Origin: Mesorhizobium sp. YIM 152430 | GTDB lineage: Bacteria > Pseudomonadota > Alphaproteobacteria > Rhizobiales > Rhizobiaceae | DNA length: 64,000 nucleotides | Assembly: GCF_029210365.1 (NCBI RefSeq) | Contig: NZ_JARGES010000056.1 | Span: 124,001 to 188,000 of the forward strand | Direction of reading: 5' to 3' | Part shown: positions 9,128 through 18,009 of the stretch, piece by piece | Numbering within the stretch: position 1 is the stretch's first letter | Layout of the letters: every line of letters starts with the position of its first letter | Position numbers and translations under genes: made by a program | Notes under the pieces: generated by a model | The model's database searches: none | Told to the model about the DNA's origin: nothing | The model's input: the letters and a program-made list of their open reading frames with translations, nothing else

Positions 9128-10120
9128 ATGTTTTTGTCCGGTTTCGAGATTGCGATCATCGTTTTCGCAATCCTTGTGCTCCTCGTCATCTTCGCCGGCG
9201 TCAAGACGGTGCCGCAGGGCAGCAACTACACGGTCGAGCGTTTCGGGCGCTACACCCGCTCGCTCTCGCCGGGCCTGAACCTCATCATTCCCTTCATCGA
9301 GCGCATCGGCGCGCGCATGAACATGATGGAACAGGTGCTCGACGTTCCCACGCAGGAGGTGATCACCCGCGACAATGCTATCGTCGCCGTCGATGGCGTC
9401 GCCTTCTATCAGGTGCTGAACGCGGCGCAGGCCGCCTATCAGGTGACGGGACTGGAAAACGCGATCCTCAACCTGACGATGACCAACATCCGCTCCGTCA
9501 TGGGGTCGATGGACCTCGACGAGCTTCTGTCCAATCGCGACCAGATCAACGACCGGCTGCTCCACATCGTCGACAACGCCACCAGTCCCTGGGGCATCAA
9601 GATGACGCGCGTCGAGATCAAGGACATCAACCCGCCGGCGAACATGGTCGATTCCATGGCCCGTCAGATGATGGCCGAGCGCAACAAGCGCGCCCAGATC
9701 CTGGAAGCGGAAGGCTTGAAGCAGGCGCAGGTGCTAGAGGCGGAAGGCCGCAAGGAAGCCGCCTTCCGCGACGCCGAGGCGCGCGAGCGGTCGGCCGAAG
9801 CCGAGGCCCGCGCGACGCAGGTCGTCTCGGAAGCCATCGCCGCCGGCGACATCCAGGCCGTGAACTATTTCGTCGCGCAGAAATACACCGAGGCGATGGC
9901 CAGGATCGGCTCTGCGCCGAATTCCAAGGTCGTCCTGATGCCGATGGAGGCGTCGGCGCTCGTCGGCTCGCTCGGCGGCATCGGCCAGATCGCCAAGGAA
10001 GTCTTCAGGGATGAAAGCCAGCAGCAACAGCCGCCGCGTCGCGGCCCGCGCCTGCCCTCGGTGCCGGCGCATAGCGTCGCCACCACCAGCACCGATGCAG
10101 ACACGCAGGACGAGCGATGA
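9128..10120 (+). CDS. qmcA: SPFH/Band 7 (stomatin, QmcA-type) membrane protein
   Basis: This is a membrane-anchored scaffold of the stomatin/prohibitin class, associated with membrane microdomains and protein quality control. The 330 residues contain an N-terminal transmembrane helix (about 3-25, [19 protein letters not shown]). An SPFH domain follows ([19 protein letters not shown] and [13 protein letters not shown]). An Ala/Glu-rich coiled coil (about 200-260, with repeated [14 protein letters not shown]) precedes a Gln/Pro-rich tail. The ATG at 9128 has GAGGAG upstream. It overlaps the NfeD gene by ATGA; this pairing is a conserved SPFH-NfeD operon. The symbol is by family resemblance. Confidence 0.88.
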   Translation: MFLSGFEIAIIVFAILVLLVIFAGVKTVPQGSNYTVERFGRYTRSLSPGLNLIIPFIERIGARMNMMEQVLDVPTQEVITRDNAIVAVDGVAFYQVLNAAQAAYQVTGLENAILNLTMTNIRSVMGSMDLDELLSNRDQINDRLLHIVDNATSPWGIKMTRVEIKDINPPANMVDSMARQMMAERNKRAQILEAEGLKQAQVLEAEGRKEAAFRDAEARERSAEAEARATQVVSEAIAAGDIQAVNYFVAQKYTEAMARIGSAPNSKVVLMPMEASALVGSLGGIGQIAKEVFRDESQQQQPPRRGPRLPSVPAHSVATTSTDADTQDER

Positions 10121-10572
10121 TCGAATTCCTCTCCGGTCTCGGCGCATGGAACTGGATCGTGCTCGGCGCGGTCCTGCTCGGCCTGGAAGTCCTGGTGCCG
10201 GGCGTCTATCTGCTGTGGATCGGCATTGCGGCCTTGTTGACCGGCGCACTGTCCTTCCAGATCGGCGAAGCGGCCTGGTGGGGCTGGCCGGCGCAGGTCA
10301 TCGTCTTTCTGGTGCTGAGCCTCGCCAGCGTCATCGTCGGCCGCTACGCCTTCGGCTCGGACAAGGGCGAAAGCGACCAGCCGCTCCTGAACCAGCGCGA
10401 GCGCCAGTTGATGGGTCAGGTCTCGACGCTGGAGGAACCGATCCGCGACGGCCACGGCCGCATCCGCCTCGGCGACACGCTCTGGCTCGCCACCGGCCCA
10501 GACCTCGCCGCCGGCACCCGCGTCCGCGTCACCGGCGCGGACGGCACCACGCTCCGGGTGGAGGCAGTGTAG
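10117..10572 (+). CDS. NfeD family protein (short form)
   Basis: The 151-residue protein has hydrophobic helices at about residues 14-40 and 50-82 ([20 protein letters not shown]). A C-terminal OB-fold soluble domain of the NfeD type follows (about 90-150; [20 protein letters not shown]). Short NfeD proteins lack the ClpP-like protease domain and partner with the SPFH protein encoded just upstream. The ATGA overlap at 10117-10120 supports translational coupling. Confidence 0.9.
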   Translation: MIEFLSGLGAWNWIVLGAVLLGLEVLVPGVYLLWIGIAALLTGALSFQIGEAAWWGWPAQVIVFLVLSLASVIVGRYAFGSDKGESDQPLLNQRERQLMGQVSTLEEPIRDGHGRIRLGDTLWLATGPDLAAGTRVRVTGADGTTLRVEAV

Positions 10573-10661
10573 CGGTCGGGTTTGCAGGGTTGGTGCGAAG
10601 GACCCGCTGCGACTGTTTTCCAGCATTGAACCTGGATCGACCGAAGGGCGAGACGCTCACG

Positions 10662-10702
10662 TTTCCCTCCCCCCTTGAGAGGACGGATAAAGGGTGGGGG
10701 TT
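10662..10702. repeat. Single copy of the GC-rich palindromic repeat
   Basis: This 41 bp copy, in the gap between the convergent nfeD and hemH genes, matches the repeats at 1184-1329 and 24201-24243 but has diverged in the centre (CTTGAGAGGACGG). No inverted partner is nearby. It may contribute to transcription termination. Confidence 0.75.
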
Positions 10703-10750
10703 CCCTTCGCCCGAATCCTGAAGCGTCCGCGTCGGCACGACACGGACGCC

Positions 10751-11815
10751 TCAAACCCAGCCCTGCATTTCCCGCCGCACGATCGTCTCGATCACCGCCA
10801 TGCCTTCCTCGGAATCGTTCAGGCAGGGAATGTGGGCGAACTTTTCCCCGCCGGCATGTTCGAAGATCTCGCGCACCTCGCCGTCGATTTCCTCCAGCGT
10901 CTCGATGCAGTCGGCCGAAAAGCCCGGATTGACGATGGCGATCCGCTTCACGCCGTCCCTGGCCAGCTTTTCCACCGTCTTGTCGGTATAGGGCTGGAGC
11001 CATTCCTGCGCGCCGAAGCGCGACTGGAAGGTCGTCATCAGCCGGGCTTTGTCCCAACCGAGACGCTCGCGCAGAAGCCGCGTCGTCTTCTGGCAATGGC
11101 AGTGATAGGGATCGCCGCGCTCGAAATACGCTTTCGGGATGCCATGATAGGATGCAAGCACGATTTCCGGCTCGAAATCGAGCGCGGCCAGATGTTTTTC
11201 GAGCGAGCGCGCCAGCGCCTCGATATAGACCGGCTCGTCATGATAGGGCGGCACCGAGCGCACCGTCGGCATGTGGCGGATCTTCATCAGCGCGCGATAG
11301 AGCTGGTCGTTCGCGGTGGCCGTCGTCGTCGCGGAGAATTGCGGATAGAGCGGGAACATGACGATGCGATCGCAGCCCGCCTTCATCAGATTGTCGACCG
11401 CGCTGGCGATCGAGGGCCGTCCGTAGCGCATCCCCCAGTCGACGACGATGCGATCGTCGCCCGACAGCGATGAGGCAAGCTTCTCGGCCTGTGCGCGGGT
11501 GATGGTGCGCAGCGGCGATTCGTCCCTTTCGGTGTTCCAGATCTTCTTGTAGTTGGCGCCCGATTTCGACGGCCGCGTCGTCAGGACCGCGCCATAGAGG
11601 ATCGGATACCAGATCGCCTTGTTGAGCTCGATCACGCGCGGATCGGAGAGAAACTCCTTCAGATAGCGCCGCATCGACGAATAGTCGGTGCCGTCGGGCG
11701 TTCCCAGATTGGCGAGCAGAACCCCGATTTTCTTGGCCTTCACCACCGGATGCCCGTCCGGCAGAGGTCCGATCGCCCGCGCAGCCTCACCGTCGATCTT
11801 CGTTTGCAGCGTCAT
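10751..11815 (-). CDS. hemH: Ferrochelatase (protoporphyrin/coproporphyrin ferrochelatase)
   Basis: It inserts ferrous iron into the porphyrin ring in the last stage of heme synthesis. The 354-residue protein carries family motifs VLLANLGTPDG near the N-terminus, VMFPLYPQFSATTTA, and the catalytic-His segment SYHGIPKAYFERGDPYHCHC. The conserved NPGFSADCIETLEEID segment is near the C-terminus. The ATG at 11815 has AAGGAGA nine bases upstream; longer starts in frame lack support. It is convergent with nfeD and lies downstream of the nucleotidase gene, from which it is separated by a strong terminator, so it probably has its own promoter. Confidence 0.97.
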   Translation of the reverse strand: MTLQTKIDGEAARAIGPLPDGHPVVKAKKIGVLLANLGTPDGTDYSSMRRYLKEFLSDPRVIELNKAIWYPILYGAVLTTRPSKSGANYKKIWNTERDESPLRTITRAQAEKLASSLSGDDRIVVDWGMRYGRPSIASAVDNLMKAGCDRIVMFPLYPQFSATTTATANDQLYRALMKIRHMPTVRSVPPYHDEPVYIEALARSLEKHLAALDFEPEIVLASYHGIPKAYFERGDPYHCHCQKTTRLLRERLGWDKARLMTTFQSRFGAQEWLQPYTDKTVEKLARDGVKRIAIVNPGFSADCIETLEEIDGEVREIFEHAGGEKFAHIPCLNDSEEGMAVIETIVRREMQGWV

Positions 11816-11950
11816 CGCCGTCTCCTTCGCCAGACCCGCTCGCGCGCCGCCTGCCCCGATTGTTCGGATTTCGTGGCCGGAAACTAGGCGTTCGCGCGCA
11901 TCGATCAATATGGCGCGTGGCCGCAGACACGCCGTCGTCGCCCCTGAAAC

Positions 11951-11979
11951 GAAACGGGCCGCCAAAAGGCGGCCCGCTG
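11951..11979 (-). terminator. Rho-independent terminator after the nucleotidase gene
   Basis: A perfect 9-bp stem, CGGGCCGCC-AAAA-GGCGGCCCG (11955-11976), is followed on the minus strand by TTTCGTTTC. It lies 20 bp after the stop of the nucleotidase gene. Confidence 0.8.
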
Positions 11980-11996
11980 GTCTCCTGTGCAACCGA

Positions 11997-14162
11997 TCAG
12001 TTGGCCGGGATGACGAGTTCCATGCCGACATGCAGGCGGTTGGGATTGCGCAGTCCTGGATTTGCCGCGGCGATTTCCATGAAGCGCTCGCCATTGCCGA
12101 GATACCGCTCGGCGAGATGCCAAAGCGTATCGTGGGCGACGACCGTGTGAGTGCGCGCGCCGCCATCCATTGCCGGCGCGGCCTCGATCGGATCGGCTTC
12201 GTCCTCGATCGGAGCAGCTTCATCGGCCGGCGCCGCTTCGATCGGGGCGGCTTCGTCCTCCATCGGGGCGGCCTCGTCGGTCATCGGCGCCGCCTCTTCC
12301 TCGATCGGCGCGGCTTCCTCCGTCATCGGTGCGGCTTCCTCGACCGGCGCGACCTCGATCGGATCGGCCTCGTCCTCCATCGGAGCGGCCTCGTCGGCCA
12401 TGGGCGCCGCCTCTTCCTCGATCGGCGCGGCTTCTTCGGCTGGCGCCTCGGGTTGCGGCGTCGTCAGTTCCTCGGCCGATGGCGCGGGTTCCTCCGAAGC
12501 ATCGCTCGGCGCCGCCTCATCCACGACAGGATCGGTCGGCGCGGCCTGGGCGACATTGGTGATGCGGCCGTCGAGCATCGGCTCGTAGGGGCCGTTCTCG
12601 CGCAGATAATCGGCGAGCACCAATTCGAGGCCGGGGCCGAAATCATAGGCGTTCTGGCCGTTGGAGGCGAACAGCGCATAGCCGTCGCCGCCGCGGCGCA
12701 TGAAATCGTTGGTGGCCACGGCATAGGTCGCCGCCTCGTCGAGCGCGACCCACTCGCCGTTCTCTTCGATCTCGACCGACTGGATACGGCCCTCATTGGC
12801 CGGCTGACCCGGATCGAAGGAATAGCGGATGCCCGCCACCTGCGGGAAGCGCCCGGCCCCTTCCTCGATGCCCGAGACGCCATGTTCCAGCGAGGCGATG
12901 ATGTCCGCGCCCGTCAGTTCGAACGTCGCCAGCGTATTCTGGAAGGGCAGCACGGCGAGCACTTCGCCCATCGTGATCTCGCCCGCATCGATCGAGGACC
13001 GCAGGCCGCCGCCATTCTGGATGACGACCCGCACGCCCTGCTCCGCAGTCCGGTCGAGCATCGCGTCGGCAACGAGATTGCCCATGGTGCATTCCTGGGC
13101 CCGGCAGGTCTCGCGGCTGCCATCGATGGATGCCGTGGTCTCCGAGACCGGCTGCATCATCAGTTCCTCGATCGGCGCGGCGAGTTCTTCCACCCGCCCG
13201 GCGATTTCGGGGTCCGGCTCCACCGATGCGTCGAGCAGGATCGTGTCGCCCGTCGCCGCCGTGACGTTGCCTTCGTCGTCGAAGGTGATTTCCAGTTCGC
13301 CGACATATTTGGAATTGGCGTAGGCATGGACGATCGGCACGTCGCGGCCCGACGGATTGGCGACCATGGTCGGGTAGGCTTCCGCGCCCTCTTCCGTGTT
13401 GGAAAAACGCGTGTGGCTGTGGCCGCCCACGATCACATCGATGCCGTCGACGGCGGCCGCGATCTCCCTGTCGCGCGCCAGGCCGACATGCGACAGGAGC
13501 ACGATCTTGTTGATGCCTTCGCCTTCCATGCGCGAGACGGCCTCGGTGAGATATTCGATCTCGTCGGTGAAGGTGACGTTCGGCCCGCCGGCGGAGGTGA
13601 CGTCGGTGTCGGTCGCCACCACGGAGAGGATGCCGATGCGCTCGCCGCCCCTTTCGACGATCGTCCATTCCTCGATCTTGCCGGCAAGGCTCGTCTCGGC
13701 CTCGGCGACGACGGTGTTGCCGGAAATGACCGGGAACTCGGCCGCGTCGATGAAGTCGGCCAGCAGGGCCGGCCCGTCGTCGAACTCATGATTGCCGACG
13801 GCCATCGCATCGAAGCCGATCATGTTCATGAACTCGACGGAATCCTCGCCCTTGTAGGTCGTGTAGAACAGCGAACCCTGGAACTGGTCGCCCGCGTCGA
13901 GCACGATCACGTTGCGGTCCTCGCCGGTCAGCGCGTCGCGCCGCTCATTGATCTTCGTCGCCACGCGCGCGATCCCGCCGAAGCACTCGCCCGCCGCCTC
14001 GTCCTCGTCCGAACACGTCGCATCGAAGGCATTGATCGACTGGATGCGCGAATGCAGATCGTTGATATGGAGGATGGACAATGTATAGTCGGCAAATGAG
14101 TGACCGGCCGAAAGGGCCAGCGTCGACACCGACATGGCTGCGACGAGGGTGAGTTTCTTCAT
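11997..14162 (-). CDS. Periplasmic 5'-nucleotidase/metallophosphatase with acidic repeat linker and C-terminal LysM
   Basis: This UshA/YfkN-type enzyme probably hydrolyses nucleotides in the periplasm. After a signal peptide (about residues 1-24, ending SFA) comes the calcineurin-like metallophosphatase domain, with LHINDLHSR, DAGDQFQGSLFY and GNHEFDDG. The 5'-nucleotidase C-terminal domain spans about 330-510 (QNGGGLRSSIDAGEIT). About 130 residues (540-668) of Ala/Pro/Glu-rich repeats of the AAPxxxE type follow. A LysM peptidoglycan-binding domain (about 671-721; HDTLWHLAERYLG) ends the 721-residue protein. The repeat linker and LysM are additions to the usual 5'-nucleotidase and suggest tethering to the cell wall. 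The start was set at MKKLTLVAAM, the beginning of the signal peptide. Confidence 0.9.
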   Translation of the reverse strand: MKKLTLVAAMSVSTLALSAGHSFADYTLSILHINDLHSRIQSINAFDATCSDEDEAAGECFGGIARVATKINERRDALTGEDRNVIVLDAGDQFQGSLFYTTYKGEDSVEFMNMIGFDAMAVGNHEFDDGPALLADFIDAAEFPVISGNTVVAEAETSLAGKIEEWTIVERGGERIGILSVVATDTDVTSAGGPNVTFTDEIEYLTEAVSRMEGEGINKIVLLSHVGLARDREIAAAVDGIDVIVGGHSHTRFSNTEEGAEAYPTMVANPSGRDVPIVHAYANSKYVGELEITFDDEGNVTAATGDTILLDASVEPDPEIAGRVEELAAPIEELMMQPVSETTASIDGSRETCRAQECTMGNLVADAMLDRTAEQGVRVVIQNGGGLRSSIDAGEITMGEVLAVLPFQNTLATFELTGADIIASLEHGVSGIEEGAGRFPQVAGIRYSFDPGQPANEGRIQSVEIEENGEWVALDEAATYAVATNDFMRRGGDGYALFASNGQNAYDFGPGLELVLADYLRENGPYEPMLDGRITNVAQAAPTDPVVDEAAPSDASEEPAPSAEELTTPQPEAPAEEAAPIEEEAAPMADEAAPMEDEADPIEVAPVEEAAPMTEEAAPIEEEAAPMTDEAAPMEDEAAPIEAAPADEAAPIEDEADPIEAAPAMDGGARTHTVVAHDTLWHLAERYLGNGERFMEIAAANPGLRNPNRLHVGMELVIPAN

Positions 14163-14333
14163 CTTTCTGACGCTCCCGGAGTGAACCCATCGACACCTGC
14201 CACGCTCATGTGACGGACGTGTTGCGGTGCCGTTGGTAAACATGTTCACACGCGGGCGCCGCCCGGCGCAAGCGCTTTTGTCCCTGACGGCGCGTGCGCC
14301 CGGCAGCGATCCGCCGATAGTGGTTAACGGCAC

Positions 14334-14369
14334 GAAAAAGAGCCGCCGGCAGCGCCCGCGGCTCCTTTT
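14334..14369 (-). terminator. Rho-independent terminator after omp10
   Basis: A 7-bp stem GAGCCGC/GCGGCTC (14340-14346 and 14358-14364) is followed on the minus strand by TTTTTCG. An A/T-rich flank lies on the other side too. It is 26 bp after the omp10 stop. Confidence 0.75.
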
Positions 14370-14394
14370 CCGTCATGTCGTGCGCAAGATGCTT

Positions 14395-14805
14395 CTAGGA
14401 AACGCCCTGGCTGCGGATCAGCGAGAACTGGTTGCCGGCCTCGCCGGTGCAGTTGAGCTGGCCCGCGCCGGCCATCTGGCAGTTGACGCGCGACGTCGTC
14501 TGGCGAATCAGCGAGGTCAGCATGATCTCGACCGAGCCCTGGCCGCGATCCGTATAGGTGCCCTCGGCGAGCCGGTTTCCGGTGTCGGTCGCGACCGTTT
14601 CGAAACGGCCGTTGGAAAAGCGCGAGATCGCCACCCCGTCCGTGCTCGCCCATTCGCCGTCGACCTGAGACGTGCTCATCTGCGGCGCCGGGGTCATCGG
14701 CCGCGAGGCCATCTGACCAGGTCCCGGCCCCATGCCCTGGCAGCCCGCCAGAACGAGCGTGAGAGCGACCGTTCCGGCCGGACCCCAAATTCGTGTCTTC
14801 GTCAT
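14395..14805 (-). CDS. omp10: Outer membrane lipoprotein of the Omp10 family
   Basis: The 136-residue precursor has a lipoprotein signal with lipobox LAGC (Cys about residue 22). The globular domain contains FETVATDTGNRLAEGTY and TTSRVNCQMAGAGQLNC, and ends with FSLIRSQG. I recognise this as the rhizobial/Brucella Omp10 family, whose members show the same WxxxxG-FET-TDT-LAEG and two-Cys pattern. Function in the family is unclear beyond an outer-membrane lipoprotein of about 10 kDa. The ATG at 14805 has AGGAGA upstream. It is a single gene with its own terminator. Confidence 0.88.
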   Translation of the reverse strand: MTKTRIWGPAGTVALTLVLAGCQGMGPGPGQMASRPMTPAPQMSTSQVDGEWASTDGVAISRFSNGRFETVATDTGNRLAEGTYTDRGQGSVEIMLTSLIRQTTSRVNCQMAGAGQLNCTGEAGNQFSLIRSQGVS

Positions 14806-14906
14806 ATTGAGAATTCTCCTCGTCCCCATGCCTAAGGTCACCGCTTTCGGCGGCAAAATCAAGGCGTCGCATGGCTTGCGCCATGCCGCCCCCGTCCCCT
14901 TAATGC

Positions 14907-16352
14907 TCAGCGGACCAAAATGTTGCGAAACTGCCAGGGATCGTTTTCGTCGATGTCTTCGGGGAAGAGCCCCGGCCGGCCGTCGAGCGGCGTCCAGTCG
15001 GTATAGTAGCCCTTCACCGGGCCGAGATAGGGCATCTGGATTTCAAGGCAGCGGCGATAGTCCATCTCGTCCGTCTCGACGATGCCGGCCTCGGGATTTT
15101 CCAGCGCCCACACCATGCCCGCGAGCACCGCCGAGGTGACCTGAAGGCCGGTCGCGTTCTGGTAAGGCGCAAGCTCGCGCGTCTCGTCGAGCGAGAGCTG
15201 CGAGCCGTACCAGTAGGCGTTCTTCGCATGGCCGTAGAGCAGGACGCCGAGTTCGTCGACGCCATCGGTCAGTTCGTCCTCGTCCAGAACGTGCTGTGTG
15301 GGCTGCGCCTTGCCGGCCGCGCCGAACATCTCGTGCAGGGAAAGCACCGCGTCGTTGCAGGGGTGATAGGCATAGTGGCAGGTGGGACGGTATTCGGCCG
15401 CCCCATTCGCGCCCTTCACCGTGAAGAAATCGGCGATCGAGATCGCCTCGTTATGCGTGACGAGAAAGCCGTATTGCGCGCCGGGCGTGGGGCACCAGGT
15501 GCGAACGCGCGTGTTCGCGCCGGGCTGTTCGAGATAGATCGCCGCCTTGCAGCCCTCCTCGTGCTCGCGGGCGTTGTCCGGTTTCCAGGTTTCGTGCGTG
15601 CCCCAGCCGAGTTCGGAAGGTTGCAAACCTTCGGAGATGAAACCCTCGACCGACCATGTGTTCCAGAACACCTCCATCGGCTTCGGCTTCTTGGTGCGCT
15701 GCGTGTCGCGCTCGGCGATGTGGATGCCCTTGACGCCGACGCGCTGCATCAGCTTCGCCCAGCCCTCGCGATCCGCCACCGAAGGCTCGGTGAAGTCGAG
15801 CTTCGTTTCGGCGGCAAGGTCGACCAGCGCCTTCTTGACGAACCAGGACACCATGCCGGGATTGGCCCCGCAGCAGGAGATGGCCGTCGTCCCGCCGGGA
15901 TTTGCCGCCTTTTCGCGCCGCACGGTCTCGCGCAGCGCATAATTGGTGCGCGAGGCATTGGTGGCGTTCTTGTCGAAATAGAAGCCGAGCCAGGGCTCGA
16001 CCACCGTGTCGATGTAGAGAACGCCAAGTTCGCGGCAGAACCTGATCAGGTCGAGCGAGCCGGTGTCGACCGACAGATTGACGCAGAAGCCCTGCCCTTC
16101 GCCCCTGGTCAGATGCGGCGTCAGGAGATCGCGATAATTGTCGCGCGTCACATGCTCCTGGATGAAGGGAATGCCGCGCTCGTCGAGCAGCGCCTTGTCG
16201 TCGTCGCGCGGGTCGATGACCACGAAGCGCGACTTGTCGTATTTTAAGTGACGTTCGATGAGCGGCAGCACGCCGCGTCCGATAGAGCCGAACCCGATCA
16301 GCACGATCGGGCCTGAGATTTCACCATGGACGGGCCAGTTGCGTTCTGCCAT
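14907..16352 (-). CDS. hss: Homospermidine synthase
   Basis: This enzyme makes sym-homospermidine from putrescine using NAD, and is typical of rhizobia and relatives. The 481-residue protein has an N-terminal saccharopine-dehydrogenase-like Rossmann motif (PIVLIGFGSIGRGVLP). Family segments include DTVVEPWLGFYFD, CGANPGMVSWFVKKAL and NLSVDTGSLDLIRF. Length is standard. AAGGAGA stands upstream of the ATG at 16352. It is a lone gene after the pabC/DUF3445 cluster, with an 88 bp gap, and no polyamine gene is beside it. Confidence 0.95.
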   Translation of the reverse strand: MAERNWPVHGEISGPIVLIGFGSIGRGVLPLIERHLKYDKSRFVVIDPRDDDKALLDERGIPFIQEHVTRDNYRDLLTPHLTRGEGQGFCVNLSVDTGSLDLIRFCRELGVLYIDTVVEPWLGFYFDKNATNASRTNYALRETVRREKAANPGGTTAISCCGANPGMVSWFVKKALVDLAAETKLDFTEPSVADREGWAKLMQRVGVKGIHIAERDTQRTKKPKPMEVFWNTWSVEGFISEGLQPSELGWGTHETWKPDNAREHEEGCKAAIYLEQPGANTRVRTWCPTPGAQYGFLVTHNEAISIADFFTVKGANGAAEYRPTCHYAYHPCNDAVLSLHEMFGAAGKAQPTQHVLDEDELTDGVDELGVLLYGHAKNAYWYGSQLSLDETRELAPYQNATGLQVTSAVLAGMVWALENPEAGIVETDEMDYRRCLEIQMPYLGPVKGYYTDWTPLDGRPGLFPEDIDENDPWQFRNILVR

Positions 16353-16440
16353 TTCGAGGCGTCTCCTTGGATTGTTGGATGAGCTAGGGCTAAAGCACAG
16401 AATGACGGTTGCCGATAGCCATCAATGCGGCAGCGTCGTG

Positions 16441-17346
16441 TCAGTTGCGTGAAATGGCGTGAAGCGCGCAAACCAGCCGGTCGCGATCCTGCAACAGGCC
16501 CTTATAGGCAAGCTGATCGCTATCCATCGCGCCAAGCTGTTCGACGAACCCTTGAGCCACGCGCACATGGTCCTCATGCGCCGCGATCCGCGCCAGCGGA
16601 TTCAGATAGATGCGGATGGTGAAGAGGATGTCGCCGGTTTGCGGCAGCTTGCGCAGCGTCTGCCGCTCGACGCGAATGAACGCACGCGCGGCCACCTCCT
16701 GCGCGGAGAGTTCGCGGATGCCCTCCCCCGCGCGGTCGATGCGGCTCGCATGGGACAGCGGATGGTAGAGGTCGGAATTGCCCTGGATCGACCAGTTCAT
16801 CCGCTCCACCGGATTGCCTGGCTGCAACTTGTCGAACATGCGCGCGATGAGTTCGGCCATGCGCGTCCCACGCCCGAATTGCGGCACCGGCTGGTGGATG
16901 TCCTCCAGCGCCCGGTCGTATTTCTCGGTCAGCGACCAGGACGAGGGAAAGCACAGCGACGCTGCGACCAGCCGCCAGCCATCGACATCCTTGCGCATCA
17001 GCACGAGGTCTTCCTGCACCAGATGGGAAGCGATCCTGAGCGGCGACGCTCCATCTGCAAGCGCAATTCTGCGCTCCCCGACCCGAACCTCCCCGCCGTC
17101 CACGACATGCGTCGCGCCATGCCGCTCGGCAAGGTTCTCGACGATCAGGTCGAGCACTTCCTGCTGGGCGTCGCGCGTGTCGCCGCGCTCCACGAACACC
17201 TTTTCCGGCAGTTCGCCATAGAGCCGATCCTTCTCGGCCAGATACGGCTCCAGCGCCTCGTCGACCTCCAGCCATGTCGCGAGATCCATAGGCTTCAGGC
17301 CGATGGTAAAGGGCTTCGACGACCCGTCGAACGGCGTATACCGCAT
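16441..17346 (-). CDS. DUF3445 family protein (heme-dependent oxidative N-demethylase alpha-subunit-like)
   Basis: The 301-residue protein matches the DUF3445/HODM alpha-subunit-like family. Recognisable features are FTIGLKPMDLATWLEVD at the N-terminus, the central LVQEDLVLMRKDVDGWRL and LCFPSSWSLTEKYDRAL, and RVERQTLRKLPQTGDILFTI near the end. The founding member catalyses heme-dependent oxidative demethylation of methylamines such as dimethylamine; the substrate here is unknown. Its ATG directly follows the pabC stop (no intergenic base), so it is probably the last gene of the bioYMN-pabBC run. The link to folate or one-carbon metabolism is inference. Confidence 0.8.
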   Translation of the reverse strand: MRYTPFDGSSKPFTIGLKPMDLATWLEVDEALEPYLAEKDRLYGELPEKVFVERGDTRDAQQEVLDLIVENLAERHGATHVVDGGEVRVGERRIALADGASPLRIASHLVQEDLVLMRKDVDGWRLVAASLCFPSSWSLTEKYDRALEDIHQPVPQFGRGTRMAELIARMFDKLQPGNPVERMNWSIQGNSDLYHPLSHASRIDRAGEGIRELSAQEVAARAFIRVERQTLRKLPQTGDILFTIRIYLNPLARIAAHEDHVRVAQGFVEQLGAMDSDQLAYKGLLQDRDRLVCALHAISRN

Positions 17347-18009
17347 TCACTCACTCTCCAGTCGCGCCGCGATCAGCCCGCGCAGCGAATTGCCGACGAA
17401 GACCGCCCGCGCCCGCCCAATGTCGCTTGGCAAAAGCCGCGCTTCAACCGCCTTGCCTTGGTCCAGAAGTTCCGCCCGCAGAACGCCCGGCAGCGCGCCG
17501 GCTTCCACCGGCGGCGTCGCCAGCACCCCGTCGCCGAAATCGACGAACAGATTGGTGATCGTCCCCTCGGCAAGCTCGCCGTCGCCGTTGAGCAGCACCA
17601 CCTCGTCGATCGCGTCGGCCGGGAACTCACCCCGCGCCTCTGCATACACCGCGCGGCTGTCGGTCTTGTGGCGGCGCAGCGGATCGGCGGCATCGAGCCG
17701 CGTCCGCCCAATGGCAAGCCGCCAGATCGTGCCTTGAGGCAACCCCGCAAAAGGCGCCGTCGTCAGCCCGATCCGGCCATTCGTCGAAAGGTCAAGCCGC
17801 ACCCGCAGCGTCTCGTTGCCGCCGATGCCGCCGAGCACTTTTTCCGCGCCCTGCCGGTCGAACGGAAAGCCCAGCGCGACGGCCGAATGCGCCATCCGAT
17901 CCAGATGCCGCGCGCGGCGCGGGATCGTGCGGTCCGCCTCGCGGCGCATGGTCTCGATCAGGGTGTAGCCGGCTGGCTGCCCGTCGCGAAGCGCGCTTTC
18001 AGGAGGCAT
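17347..18009 (-). CDS. pabC: Class IV aminotransferase, probable 4-amino-4-deoxychorismate lyase
   Basis: This PLP enzyme is predicted to release p-aminobenzoate from aminodeoxychorismate in folate synthesis. Fold-type IV features are the Lys in RRHKTDSRAVY (the PLP lysine region), DEVVLLNGDGELAEGTITN and LPGVLRAELL. At 220 residues it is short but within the range of rhizobial PabC. ATG at 18009 was chosen because a longer frame is only the shadow of pabB; it overlaps the pabB 3' end by 52 bp. Co-occurrence with pabB directly upstream supports the assignment over other class IV aminotransferases. Confidence 0.82.
   Translation of the reverse strand: MPPESALRDGQPAGYTLIETMRREADRTIPRRARHLDRMAHSAVALGFPFDRQGAEKVLGGIGGNETLRVRLDLSTNGRIGLTTAPFAGLPQGTIWRLAIGRTRLDAADPLRRHKTDSRAVYAEARGEFPADAIDEVVLLNGDGELAEGTITNLFVDFGDGVLATPPVEAGALPGVLRAELLDQGKAVEARLLPSDIGRARAVFVGNSLRGLIAARLESE

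Noticed and set aside
12163-12470. Repetitive DNA that at first looks like a short tandem-repeat or CRISPR-like array
   Set aside because: The units are contiguous, degenerate and encode the Ala/Pro/Glu-rich linker of the nucleotidase; there are no unique spacers of constant length.
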